Below, one piece after another: positions 9,389 through 17,967 of a stretch of 64,000 nt of DNA. Origin of the DNA: Arcanobacterium_A bovis. GTDB taxonomy: Bacteria > Actinomycetota > Actinomycetes > Actinomycetales > Actinomycetaceae. A model generated the notes under the pieces. The model was given only the letters and a program-made list of their open reading frames with translations. It was not told the origin of the DNA and made no database searches. How positions within the stretch are numbered: the first letter of the stretch is position 1; every line of letters begins with the position of its first letter. The translations under genes and the position numbers were made by a program. The stretch is from the NCBI RefSeq assembly GCF_042655305.1, contig NZ_JBHSLR010000006.1. One strand, written 5' to 3'.

Positions 9389-10318
9389 ATGGTCACAACC
9401 AGCTGGCAAGTTCCACTTTCGCAAGCGATACAACAGTTGTGTGACGCCGGTGTACCAAGCCCCAAATATGACGCACGATCTCTAGCCGAGCACTGTTTCG
9501 GACGTGTGCCAGTGGCATCGGAACCGATTTCTGCGCAAATGCAGGCTTCGTTCGAAGCTTTGGTCCGACGTCGGGCTGAACGTGAGCCTTTGCAACACAT
9601 CCTTGGAACTATGTGGTTTCGCTACCTCGAACTCGAATCTCGCCCCGGCGTCTTTATCACTCGCCCCGAAACAGAACTTGTAGCGCAAGCGGCAATAGAC
9701 GAGGCAAATCGGCTGATAAAAGATGGTATTGAGAATCCAAGAATTCTCGATCTATGCACTGGATCGGGCGCGATTGCCATTTCAATTGCCACGGAAGTTC
9801 CGCAGTGCCAGGTCACGGCCGTGGAACTAAGCGAGGTGGCTTTCGAATCTGCGCAGCGCAATAATGCGGCGTATGGCAATAGAGTTGAGCTGGTCCAGGC
9901 AGATGCGCTCCAATTTGGGATTGAAGTGAAGCCAAGTGCAGTAGCAACGGTCGATACTCGCGCAGCGTCGCCGGTGGAAAAGAACACATCCTCGCCTAGC
10001 AGCGAAGAATGTGTCAACGAATATTTTGACGTTGTGGTGTCTAATCCGCCTTACGTGCCGCGTTACCACGATCTTGCACCTGAGGTACTTTCCGATCCGC
10101 ACATGGCGCTGTTTGGGGGAGGAGACGATGGCTTGGAGTTTCCCACCGCTTTGATCGCCCACGCAGCGAAAATTCTCAAGCCAGGAGCGCTATTGGTGAT
10201 GGAACATGCAGATGAGCAGGGAAAAGCGTTGAGGGAGACGGCAGGGCAGTATTTTTCGCAGGTGCGCACTGGCACAGATTACTCTGGGGCAGATCGCTGG
10301 CTGTGGGCGCGAAAATGA
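9389..10318 (+). CDS. prmC: release factor glutamine methyltransferase
   Basis: SAM-dependent N5-methylation of the glutamine in the GGQ motif of release factors, encoded right after its substrate prfA. Seen: an N-terminal helical domain with FFGR/FWS-like PLQHILGTMWFRYLELESRPGVFITRPETE, SAM motif I DLCTGSGAIAISIA, and the catalytic NPPY (SNPPYVPR). Between the SAM-binding strands and NPPY is a Ser/Thr-rich insert (roughly 30 residues around VDTRAASPVEKNTSSPSSEE) not usual in the family. The start ATG 9389 was chosen because the in-frame ATG at 9338 overlaps prfA by almost 50 bases. Confidence 0.94.
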   Translation: MVTTSWQVPLSQAIQQLCDAGVPSPKYDARSLAEHCFGRVPVASEPISAQMQASFEALVRRRAEREPLQHILGTMWFRYLELESRPGVFITRPETELVAQAAIDEANRLIKDGIENPRILDLCTGSGAIAISIATEVPQCQVTAVELSEVAFESAQRNNAAYGNRVELVQADALQFGIEVKPSAVATVDTRAASPVEKNTSSPSSEECVNEYFDVVVSNPPYVPRYHDLAPEVLSDPHMALFGGGDDGLEFPTALIAHAAKILKPGALLVMEHADEQGKALRETAGQYFSQVRTGTDYSGADRWLWARK

Positions 10319-10407
10319 GGTATTTTGGCGAAACCGTAGCGCGCGTCGATAACCAGTGCTGATTTCTGGCTAGAATATTGGTGGGAAAACGCGGAGGCTA
10401 TAGCGAT

Positions 10408-11058
10408 ATGGAAATCTTTGACTGTACTGGCTTGCAGGCTCGCCACGCGGCCATTGAGGCGGCAGTGAGCGTCGTTCGGGCTGGGCATGTGGTGTGTCTG
10501 CCCACAGATACCGTTTACGGCATCGGCGCTGATCCGTTTAATGACGACGCCGTAACCGAACTTCTCGCCGCAAAATCTCGTACGCGACAGATGCCTCCGC
10601 CCGTCTTAGTACATGACGCCGAGCAAGCGAGCACACTAACGGCTTGGATCAATGATGAAGCCATGGCGCTGATGGAAAACTTGTGGCCTGGAGCTTTAAC
10701 AATTATTTTGCCTGCGCGCGAGAATATCGGTTGGGATCTTGGCGAAACACAGGGCACAGTGGCTTTGCGTATGCCCGATAACTCAATTGCACTTGAGTTG
10801 CTCGAGCACACCGGTCCATTGGCTGTTACCAGCGCAAACAAGACGGGTCGGTCTCCAGCCACTAACATCACACAAGCTTATGAGCAGTTGGGAGACGCCG
10901 TCGGCGTATATCTCGACGGCGGTGAAGCAGGCGGAGGCGTGCCATCAACCATTATTAAGTTCTCGCCTGAGTCTCCACGCAAAGTGCAATTGATTCGAGC
11001 TGGTGCTATCAGTGCCGAGATTATTGAATCTACTGCGAATGTGCAGGTGATTCAGTGA
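10408..11058 (+). CDS. L-threonylcarbamoyladenylate synthase (Sua5/YciO/YrdC family)
   Basis: Makes threonylcarbamoyl-AMP from threonine, bicarbonate and ATP, the first step of the t6A modification at position 37 of ANN-decoding tRNAs. Seen: the family signature LPTDTVYGIGADPF, the KSRTRQMPPPVLV substrate region, LWPGALTIIL and the TSANKTGRSPA block. It has 216 residues and a single YrdC domain with no Sua5-type C-terminal extension. ATG 10408 sits 10 bases after GGAGG (10393-10397). The stop overlaps the next GTG start (GTGA), so it is coupled to the WecA-like gene, a conserved actinobacterial arrangement upstream of the ATP synthase operon. Confidence 0.93.
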   Translation: MEIFDCTGLQARHAAIEAAVSVVRAGHVVCLPTDTVYGIGADPFNDDAVTELLAAKSRTRQMPPPVLVHDAEQASTLTAWINDEAMALMENLWPGALTIILPARENIGWDLGETQGTVALRMPDNSIALELLEHTGPLAVTSANKTGRSPATNITQAYEQLGDAVGVYLDGGEAGGGVPSTIIKFSPESPRKVQLIRAGAISAEIIESTANVQVIQ

Positions 11059-12290
11059 GAGTTTATCTCCTCATTATGGTGATGGCGGCAGTGGTAACCT
11101 ACCTACTGGTGCCATTGGTGCTGCATACTGCACTTGCTACTGGAGCGATTACGAAGATTCGTGGTCGAGATGTGCACGAAGTGCCTATCGCTCGCCTCGG
11201 CGGTGTGGCGATGTATTTAGGCTTGGTATTTTCTTTTGTACTCGCAGCGCAGATCCCGTATCTGAAGAATGTTTTTAGTGCTAGTTCAGGTGCTTGGGGT
11301 ATTTTGCTCGGTGCTGGCACGATGTGTGTTATCGGCGTGATTGACGATATTTGGGAATTGCGTTGGTATGCGAAGCTAGCAGGAGAGATCCTCGCAGCGG
11401 GTGCAATGGCGTGGTTTGGTGTGCAGCTCATTTCGGTTCCTTTCCTTGGGTTGACGATCGGCTCGCAAAAGCTGACGCTTTTCGTCACGATAATTGTGGT
11501 GGTGATGGTGTCCAATGCGGTGAACTTTATCGACGGCTTGGACGGTCTAGCTGCAGGCGTTGTGGGTATTGCCGCTCTGGCTTTCTTTGGTTACGCATAC
11601 TTCCTTACGCGCGCGGCGTCGCCGGGGGACTACACCTCAGTTGCGACCGCTGTTGTAGCAGGTCTTGTGGGCATTTGTATCGGCTTCTTGCCGCATAACT
11701 TTCACCAGGCTCGCATCTTTATGGGCGATTCGGGCGCACTCATGCTTGGAGCAGTCATTGCGGGGGCGAGCATCTTGGTGACTGGCCAGATTGACCCGAT
11801 GCACGTCAATAGCCGCACGGCAGTTCCTGCTTATATGCCAATTTTGGTGCCTGCGTTGGTTTTGGTTATCCCCTTGGTTGATATGGTGTGGGCAGTATTG
11901 CGGCGCGTTCGCCAAGGTAAATCGCCGTTTGAAGCCGACGCTGGTCATTTGCACCATCGTTTGTTGCGGCGTGGTCACTCCCATCGCGCAGCTGTATTGG
12001 TGCTGTATATGTGGACGGCGGTGGCCTCATTCTCCGCTGTTGCTTACGTGATCTACCCGCATCCGATCCTGTTCCCGATTTCTTTAGTTGCCGCGGTAGT
12101 TGCATTGATCGTCACCGCTCGTCAACTTACGACGCCGCAGCGCCCGCGTCGCGTGTTATCGCGCAAATTGCGTCGACGTCGGGTTGTTAAAGATACGCAC
12201 GAGCAGCAAAATCTTGGCGTGGCGGGGGATGACGTCGTCGTCGCCATTGAGAGCGAAAAACGCCACTCGATACGTGTGGAGATGGAATGA
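11055..12290 (+). CDS. undecaprenyl-phosphate sugar-1-phosphate transferase (WecA/TagO/MraY family)
   Basis: Polytopic membrane enzyme that moves a HexNAc-1-phosphate from UDP-sugar to polyprenyl phosphate, starting an envelope glycan. Family motifs: DDIWELRW (DDxxD-like), NAVNFIDGLDGLAAG, IFMGDSGAL and the cytoplasmic HLHHRLLRRGHS loop. About ten hydrophobic segments are seen. The basic C-terminal tail (RPRRVLSRKLRRRRVVK) is probably cytoplasmic. The GTG start overlaps the preceding stop and the TGA overlaps the next ATG, so this is a tightly coupled run. Its acceptor polymer is not shown by the neighbourhood; a decaprenyl-phosphate GlcNAc transferase role as in mycobacteria is inference. 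Confidence 0.9.
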   Translation: MRVYLLIMVMAAVVTYLLVPLVLHTALATGAITKIRGRDVHEVPIARLGGVAMYLGLVFSFVLAAQIPYLKNVFSASSGAWGILLGAGTMCVIGVIDDIWELRWYAKLAGEILAAGAMAWFGVQLISVPFLGLTIGSQKLTLFVTIIVVVMVSNAVNFIDGLDGLAAGVVGIAALAFFGYAYFLTRAASPGDYTSVATAVVAGLVGICIGFLPHNFHQARIFMGDSGALMLGAVIAGASILVTGQIDPMHVNSRTAVPAYMPILVPALVLVIPLVDMVWAVLRRVRQGKSPFEADAGHLHHRLLRRGHSHRAAVLVLYMWTAVASFSAVAYVIYPHPILFPISLVAAVVALIVTARQLTTPQRPRRVLSRKLRRRRVVKDTHEQQNLGVAGDDVVVAIESEKRHSIRVEME

Positions 12291-12775
12291 ACGCCGGATT
12301 TCGGCGTCGGACGCCTTTGCATACTGCTGGTGAACGGAAAAACGCCGACCAGATTATTGCGGCAGCAATGAAATGGAACTTGCTGTGCTTGGGCGGAATA
12401 GCGATACTCCTGGGACTTTCGCCCCTCGCCGGAGTTTCGAGTTTGTCTGCTTGGAGCCTTGTGTGTGGAGTGCTGGCAGTTGCTGTTTCGAATATGTTGT
12501 CGTGGATTTTCTATCGGCATTTGGCTCGCCATGGATCTCGATTTCAAGGCGCTGCTAGTGCACTGATGTTTGTAACTAAACTGTTCTTGTTGATTTTGCT
12601 GGTTTTTGTGGCGAAAAGTCTGGAAATCATCGCCTTTCGTGAAATGCTCTGTGGATTCGCAGGCGCTATCGTTGTGTCCTTATTGGTGAGTTCAGTGGTG
12701 GTCATGAGCCAGCCGGGGCCACCGCTGGAGATCGAGTCAGACGGTGCGAACGATAGCTTCGTCACGAATTGCTAA
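12287..12775 (+). CDS. AtpI-like membrane protein
   Basis: 162-residue protein with a basic N-terminus and four hydrophobic segments (about 30-48, 52-72, 85-105, 120-140), placed directly before atpB. The position and topology match the actinobacterial 'atpI' gene, whose product is thought to help c-ring assembly or ion supply for the synthase; sequence similarity to known AtpI is weak by eye, so the function is inferred from context. Translation is coupled to the gene before it by an ATGA overlap. Confidence 0.75.
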   Translation: MNAGFRRRTPLHTAGERKNADQIIAAAMKWNLLCLGGIAILLGLSPLAGVSSLSAWSLVCGVLAVAVSNMLSWIFYRHLARHGSRFQGAASALMFVTKLFLLILLVFVAKSLEIIAFREMLCGFAGAIVVSLLVSSVVVMSQPGPPLEIESDGANDSFVTNC

Positions 12776-12801
12776 AACATGGGACTATTTTCCGTGCAGC
12801 C

Positions 12802-12831
12802 TTGGAAGAAAATTGAAAACTGCGGTAAAGT
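12802..12831 (+). promoter_or_regulatory. candidate promoter of the ATP synthase operon
   Basis: TTGGAA (12802-12807), 18 bases, TAAAGT (12826-12831), 84 bases before atpB. Just downstream, CAAGTTG and CAACTTG (12839-12845, 12871-12877) could pair in the leader. Only a pattern match; no start site is known. Confidence 0.35.
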
Positions 12832-12914
12832 ATTATCGCAAGTTGTTTCGTGCGAAATAACGATTTTCTGCAACTTGTATGCACTAATTTTGTCAAGATA
12901 GGAATACCTGGATA

Positions 12915-13736
12915 GTGAATTTGCTATTAAGTCTTGCCACATCACCGGTATTTATTGCTTCCAATGACGGTGGCTTTGAACCTCCAACGCTCGACCACGA
13001 ATTCAATCCGGCGCCTTTCCTATTTGCAGGTACCCCTTTTGAGCTGAACAGAATCCTCATGGTGCGACTCATCGCAGTGGCGGTACTCGCTTTGTGCCTC
13101 ATCATCTACGCGCGCCGTGCCAAGCTTGTACCAGGGCGTGCTCAAGGCGCGATGGAAACTCTGCTCGATTTTTCGCGAGTTCAGATTGGCCACGAAATCT
13201 TGGGCGAAGCTGATGCAAAACGCTTCCAGCCACTCTTGGCCACGCTGTTCTTGGGGATTCTTTTTATGAACCTCACTGGCGTGATTCCAGGTTTGCAGAT
13301 CGCTGGTACTTCACTTGTGGGCATGCCATTAATTTTTGCTTTGGTGGCTTATATCGGGTTTATTGTTGCAGGTGTTCGGGTGCAAGGAGCTAAGTTCTTT
13401 AAGAATCAGCTCATTCCGCCAGGTGTGCCTAAGCCGCTCTACGTCCTGATGGTGCCGCTTGAGTTCCTCTCAACGTTTATTCTGCGTCCGGTCACGCTAA
13501 CTGTTCGTTTGCTGGCCAATATGATCGCAGGTCACTTCATTTTGGTGTTGTGTTTCTTGGGAACGCACTACCTGTACTTCACTCTGTCGGGTTCAATGGG
13601 AATCGGACTCGGTACTCTCACGCTTCTCGGTGGCGTCATTTTCGTCGTCTTCGAGCTGTTTGTCGGCGCGCTACAGGCATACATCTTTGCCATGCTAGCT
13701 GCCGTCTACATTTCACTATCGATCTCAGAACACTGA
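12915..13736 (+). CDS. atpB: ATP synthase Fo subunit a
   Basis: Stator membrane subunit that forms the two proton half-channels against the c-ring. It has 273 residues, with five to six hydrophobic segments. The critical arginine is in RPVTLTVRLLANMIAGH, followed by the conserved ELFVGALQAYIFAML helix. The start is GTG 12915, the only start near the family N-terminus; AAGATAGGAAT lies upstream. It is the first gene of the synthase proper; atpE follows after 27 bp with AAAGGAAAG before it. Confidence 0.97.
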   Translation: MNLLLSLATSPVFIASNDGGFEPPTLDHEFNPAPFLFAGTPFELNRILMVRLIAVAVLALCLIIYARRAKLVPGRAQGAMETLLDFSRVQIGHEILGEADAKRFQPLLATLFLGILFMNLTGVIPGLQIAGTSLVGMPLIFALVAYIGFIVAGVRVQGAKFFKNQLIPPGVPKPLYVLMVPLEFLSTFILRPVTLTVRLLANMIAGHFILVLCFLGTHYLYFTLSGSMGIGLGTLTLLGGVIFVVFELFVGALQAYIFAMLAAVYISLSISEH

Positions 13737-13763
13737 GATTCTGAACAAAAAGGAAAGAACCAC

Positions 13764-13973
13764 ATGATTGGTAACATCGCCACCATCGGTTATGGTCTTG
13801 CAGCGCTAGGCCCAGGAATTGGTATTGGACTCATTGGTGCAAAGAACCAAGAAGCAACGGCACGTCAGCCAGAGCTCAAGGGGTACTTGCGCGTTAATAT
13901 GTTCCTTTCGATCGCATTTGCAGAAGCACTCGGTCTGCTTGGCTTCGTTGCTGGATTCGTTTTTGCTGCGTGA
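13764..13973 (+). CDS. atpE: ATP synthase Fo subunit c
   Basis: 69-residue hairpin of two membrane helices that oligomerises into the rotor ring. Seen: the glycine-rich first helix LGPGIGIGLIGA, the polar loop RQPE that contacts gamma/epsilon, and the ion-carrying carboxylate E54 in AFAEALGLLGF. The surroundings of E54 lack the Gln/Ser/Thr set of sodium-type rings, so a proton ring is the likely reading. Homologous c subunits are the target of diarylquinolines in mycobacteria. Confidence 0.97.
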   Translation: MIGNIATIGYGLAALGPGIGIGLIGAKNQEATARQPELKGYLRVNMFLSIAFAEALGLLGFVAGFVFAA

Positions 13974-14542
13974 TATTTATGCTTGAATCGACGATTATCG
14001 CATCTGGGGGAGGCAATCCGCTTGTACCCGCATTGCCAGACTTGGTCTGGGGAACTTTAGCTTTCGTCGTCGTTGCTCTTGCCGTTTACAAATTCGCGTG
14101 GCCTTCATTCATCGCTACGCTCGACGAGCGTACTGAAAAGATTGAAAAAGGTCTTCAAGCTGCTGAAATCGCACGTGAAGAAATTGCTGCTGAACGTGTT
14201 GGACTTCAGAATGAGGTTGCACAGGCGCATCGTGAAGCTGCCGAAATTCGGGAGCGGGCGCAAGACAACGCCAAATCGATCGTCACGGAAGCACAGGCGA
14301 AAGCCAAGCATGAAGCAGCAACGCTGGTGGATTCTGCCCAACAGCGTATTGCTGCAGACGCACAGGCGGCATCGCGCGAATTGCAGTCAAATGTAGGCGC
14401 TCTTGCTACTGAATTGGCAGGTCGTATCATTGGCGAAGCAGTGACAGATTCAGCATTGGCATCGCGAGTAGTGGATCGTTTCCTTGACGATTTGGAAAAC
14501 TCACTGCTGGCAAAGCAGCCAACTACCTCACGGGAGGCCTAA
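13970..14542 (+). CDS. atpF: ATP synthase Fo subunit b
   Basis: Peripheral stalk subunit: one membrane helix near the N-terminus (WGTLAFVVVALAVYKFAW, about residues 24-41) and a long charged helical domain rich in Ala, Glu and Arg that dimerises and binds delta and F1. It has 190 residues, normal for a b subunit and not the b-delta fusion of mycobacteria. The GTG at 13970 overlaps the atpE stop (GTGA); ATG 13979 is an equally plausible start. The stop overlaps the atpH ATG (TAATG). Confidence 0.95.
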   Translation: MIFMLESTIIASGGGNPLVPALPDLVWGTLAFVVVALAVYKFAWPSFIATLDERTEKIEKGLQAAEIAREEIAAERVGLQNEVAQAHREAAEIRERAQDNAKSIVTEAQAKAKHEAATLVDSAQQRIAADAQAASRELQSNVGALATELAGRIIGEAVTDSALASRVVDRFLDDLENSLLAKQPTTSREA

Positions 14543-15354
14543 TGCGGTCGAAAAGTGAAGCAGCTCTTGCGTGGATTGTAGATACTTGGGACGCTCTGTT
14601 ACGAGAGCGGCAGACGAATGCTGTGGACTTCAGTGAGGAGATTTTCAGCCTCGCCGATGTCATTCAAGACAATCCGTCAGTGCTAGCCGCACTTGAGGAC
14701 GCTTCGCGCGATACTGGTGATCGAGTTGAGCTTGCTACGAACCTTTTCCAAGGTAAAGTGTCTGGACAAGTACTCGAACTCCTCGAAGGTATCGTGCGGG
14801 AACGCTGGGCACAAAGCGGCGATCTACTCATTGCACTAGAGACAATCGGCGTTCAGACCGTGCTTGCGAGTGCGCAGTTAGATGATGCACTGAGCAAGAC
14901 GGAAGAAGAGCTGTACCAGTGCCTGCGAATGCTGAAACGGGAGCGCGACTTGCGTCTGACGCTCAATTCTCAGCAGCACCCAGTAGCTGCGCGTGCGCAG
15001 CTGGTTCGCAAAGTCTTTGCGAATGTGAATCCGTACACGCAAGCCCTGCTAGTTCGATCAGTGTCACATACGAAGCAGTCCTCGTTGACCGCAGTGATTG
15101 CTCGGTACATTGACCAAGCTTCTGAACGTGGCAAGCACTTGGTAGCGTCGGTGACGGCGGCAATTCCGCTCAGCACTGAACAGGAAGAGCGATTGCGCTC
15201 GATCTTGTGCCGCTACTACAACCAAGACGTCAAGTTGCATATCGCACTTGATCCAACGATTGTTGGTGGGTTACGAATCCATATCGGAGACGACCTCATT
15301 GACGGTACTTTGGCAAGCCGCATTGCGGATGTCAAAGAAGTTTTCAGTAAATGA
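14542..15354 (+). CDS. atpH: ATP synthase F1 subunit delta
   Basis: Connects the b-subunit stalk to the top of F1. It has 270 residues, longer than the about 180 of E. coli but usual for Actinobacteria, which carry an N-terminal extension. The C-terminal third (SVTAAIPLSTEQEERLRSIL ... GLRIHIGDDLIDGTLASRI) is the conserved signature that binds b. Coupled to atpF by TAATG. A 48-bp gap with GAAGGAAGATG precedes atpA. Confidence 0.95.
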   Translation: MRSKSEAALAWIVDTWDALLRERQTNAVDFSEEIFSLADVIQDNPSVLAALEDASRDTGDRVELATNLFQGKVSGQVLELLEGIVRERWAQSGDLLIALETIGVQTVLASAQLDDALSKTEEELYQCLRMLKRERDLRLTLNSQQHPVAARAQLVRKVFANVNPYTQALLVRSVSHTKQSSLTAVIARYIDQASERGKHLVASVTAAIPLSTEQEERLRSILCRYYNQDVKLHIALDPTIVGGLRIHIGDDLIDGTLASRIADVKEVFSK

Positions 15355-15402
15355 CGTTTAATAATTCTTGCGGTGAAAACCGCTTCGAGCGAAGGAAGAT
15401 GA

Positions 15403-17028
15403 ATGGCTGAACTTACCATCCAGCCGGAGGAAATCCGGGCTGCGCTGGATTCCTTTGTGAGCTCATACGAGCCCGCCAAGGCTGCCAGTGAAGAGGTTGG
15501 TCATGTAACCCTCACGGCCGACGGCATTGCCCGTGTTGAAGGTCTGCCAGGAGCTATGGCAAACGAACTGTTGAAGTTCGAAGACGGAACCCTAGGTTTG
15601 GCGATGAACCTAGAAGAGCGCGAAATCGGCGTCGTGGTTTTGGGCGATTTCTCTCGTATTGAAGAGGGAATGGAAGTCCGCCGCACCGGTGAAGTGCTCT
15701 CGGTTCCAGTTGGCGAAGGCTATCTTGGACGCGTTGTCGATCCACTTGGCGAGCCAATCGACGGTCTCGGCGAGATCACTGGCATTGAAGAGCGTCGTGC
15801 GCTCGAACTGCAGGCACCCGGCGTCATGATGCGTAAGTCGGTGCACGAGCCGCTCCAAACGGGTATCAAGGCAATTGACGCCATGATCCCAGTGGGGCGC
15901 GGTCAGCGCCAGCTCATCATTGGCGATCGTAAGACCGGTAAGACGGCGCTCGCCATCGATACGATCCTCAACCAGAAGGCGAACTGGGAATCCGGCGACC
16001 CAAATAAGCAGGTTCGCTGTATTTATGTTGCGATTGGTCAAAAGGGCTCAACAATTGCATCCGTGCGCGCAACGCTCGAGCGTGCTGGAGCATTGGAGTA
16101 CACCACCATCGTGGCATCCCCAGCTTCGGATTCAGCTGGTTATAAGTACCTTGCTCCTTACACCGGTTCGGCCATCGGCCAGCACTGGATGTACCAGGGC
16201 AAACATGTGCTCATCATCTTTGATGATCTGTCCAAGCAGGCAGAGGCCTACCGTGCAGTTTCGCTCTTGCTTCGTCGTCCGCCAGGGCGTGAGGCTTATC
16301 CAGGCGACGTGTTCTACTTACACTCTCGCTTGCTAGAGCGTTGTGCGAAACTTTCAGACGAATACGGTGCTGGCTCGATGACTGGCCTGCCTATCATCGA
16401 AACTAAAGCGAACGACGTCTCGGCATACATTCCTACCAACGTCATTTCGATTACCGACGGCCAGATCTTCTTGCAGTCTGATCTGTTCAACTCCAACCAG
16501 CGTCCAGCTGTGGACGTAGGTATTTCGGTGTCTCGCGTGGGTGGCGACGCACAGATCAAGGCAATGAAGAAGGTTGCCGGTACACTAAAGATCACTTTGG
16601 CGCAATATCGTGCCCAGGCGGCCTTTGCGATGTTCGCTTCCGATCTTGATGCTGCCACGCAGCGCCAGCTTGCACGTGGTGTGCGCTTGATGGAACTGCT
16701 CAAGCAGCCACAGTACACTCCGTACGCAGTGGAGGATCAAGTAGCTTCAGTGTGGGCAGGTACCAACGGTTATCTCGATGAGATTCCAGTGGAGAAAGTT
16801 CACGACTTTGAAGCAGGCATGCTGGACTATCTGCGCCGTAACACCACGGTTCTCAATACGATCGCGGAAACAGGCAAGCTCGAAGCAGATACTGAGGACG
16901 CGCTACGCACCGCAGTGTCCGATTTCCAAAAGTCGTTCCTTACCACGGTTGACGTTGAGACGCCGGCCGACCTCGAGGTGGACGTAGAGAAGTCCCAAGA
17001 GCAGATTGTTCGCGCAAAGCGAGGGTAA
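15403..17028 (+). CDS. atpA: ATP synthase F1 subunit alpha
   Basis: Regulatory nucleotide-binding subunit of the alpha3beta3 hexamer. It has 541 residues with an N-terminal beta barrel, a central nucleotide-binding domain with Walker A GDRKTGKTALA (about residues 170-180), the IFDDLSKQA Walker B region, the PGREAYPGDVFYLHSRLLER signature including the arginine finger, and a C-terminal helical domain with a charged extension (to about 541), as in actinobacterial alpha subunits where such tails influence ATP hydrolysis. ATG 15403 follows GAAGGAAG. Confidence 0.98.
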   Translation: MAELTIQPEEIRAALDSFVSSYEPAKAASEEVGHVTLTADGIARVEGLPGAMANELLKFEDGTLGLAMNLEEREIGVVVLGDFSRIEEGMEVRRTGEVLSVPVGEGYLGRVVDPLGEPIDGLGEITGIEERRALELQAPGVMMRKSVHEPLQTGIKAIDAMIPVGRGQRQLIIGDRKTGKTALAIDTILNQKANWESGDPNKQVRCIYVAIGQKGSTIASVRATLERAGALEYTTIVASPASDSAGYKYLAPYTGSAIGQHWMYQGKHVLIIFDDLSKQAEAYRAVSLLLRRPPGREAYPGDVFYLHSRLLERCAKLSDEYGAGSMTGLPIIETKANDVSAYIPTNVISITDGQIFLQSDLFNSNQRPAVDVGISVSRVGGDAQIKAMKKVAGTLKITLAQYRAQAAFAMFASDLDAATQRQLARGVRLMELLKQPQYTPYAVEDQVASVWAGTNGYLDEIPVEKVHDFEAGMLDYLRRNTTVLNTIAETGKLEADTEDALRTAVSDFQKSFLTTVDVETPADLEVDVEKSQEQIVRAKRG

Positions 17029-17030
17029 TT

Positions 17031-17921
17031 GTGGCAGGTACACAGCGTATTTATAAGCAGAAGATCAAGGCTACGGCCACTCTTGAGAAGGTCTTCCGCG
17101 CAATGGAGCTTATTGCTGCGTCACGAATCGGTAAGGCTCGTGATCGCGCATTAGGTCTGGATCCATATACGCGTGCGCTCACGAAGTCTATTGCTACTGT
17201 TGCGGCTCACGCTCATGCAGATCATCCACTCGTTTCACAGCGCACCGACACTAATCGGGTGATGGTGTTCGTTGTGACTTCGGATCGCGGTATGGCCGGT
17301 GCGTATTCGTCGTCGGTGCTACGTGAGGCGGACAACCTCATGGCTGAGCTGCGCGCTGAAGGTAAAGAACCTGTGCTTTTTGTGTCTGGAAGGCGTGGCG
17401 AGTCCTACTACCGGTTCCGCGATGTGCCTGTGGTACGTGCCTGGACTGGAGAGTCTGATAAGCCGAGCGACGAGCTTTCTGCGGAAATCGCGCAGACGTT
17501 CCTCGATCTGTTCTTGGCACCTGCTGACGAGGGCGGCGTGAGCGAGTTACACCTCGTTTCGACTCAGTTCGTTTCGATGGTGTCCCAAGTGGTTCAGATT
17601 CGCCGTATGCTTCCGTTGGAGGTTGTTGATGCCGACGACGACGTGGCGGACGAGTCCGTGCCGCTGTACGAATTTGAGCCATCTGCACAGGAAGTGTTTG
17701 ACGGTCTGTTGCCAATGTATGTGACGCAGCGAATCCACTCGGTGATGCTGATGTCTGCTGCTGCGGAACTTGCTGCACGTCAGCAGGCTATGCACTCGGC
17801 AACTGACAACGCTAAAGAACTCATCGAAAAGTACACCCGACTTGCTAATAACGCACGTCAGGCAGAAATTACAACAGAAATTACTGAGATTATTTCGGGC
17901 GCTGACGCGCTGGGTAAGTAG
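17031..17921 (+). CDS. atpG: ATP synthase F1 subunit gamma
   Basis: Central rotor shaft. The N-terminal MAGTQRIYKQKIKATATLEKV and C-terminal coiled helices (MHSATDNAKELIEKYTRLANNARQAEITTEITEIISGA) are the most conserved parts and both are seen. It has 296 residues. GTG start 2 bases after the atpA stop, so translation is coupled. An acidic segment (VVDADDDVADESVPLYEFEP, about 200-220) corresponds to the variable Rossmann-domain loop. Confidence 0.97.
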   Translation: MAGTQRIYKQKIKATATLEKVFRAMELIAASRIGKARDRALGLDPYTRALTKSIATVAAHAHADHPLVSQRTDTNRVMVFVVTSDRGMAGAYSSSVLREADNLMAELRAEGKEPVLFVSGRRGESYYRFRDVPVVRAWTGESDKPSDELSAEIAQTFLDLFLAPADEGGVSELHLVSTQFVSMVSQVVQIRRMLPLEVVDADDDVADESVPLYEFEPSAQEVFDGLLPMYVTQRIHSVMLMSAAAELAARQQAMHSATDNAKELIEKYTRLANNARQAEITTEITEIISGADALGK

Positions 17922-17967
17922 TCCCGTCAATCTAGCCCGGTTGCCGGGAAACAAAAAGGAAGTAACA

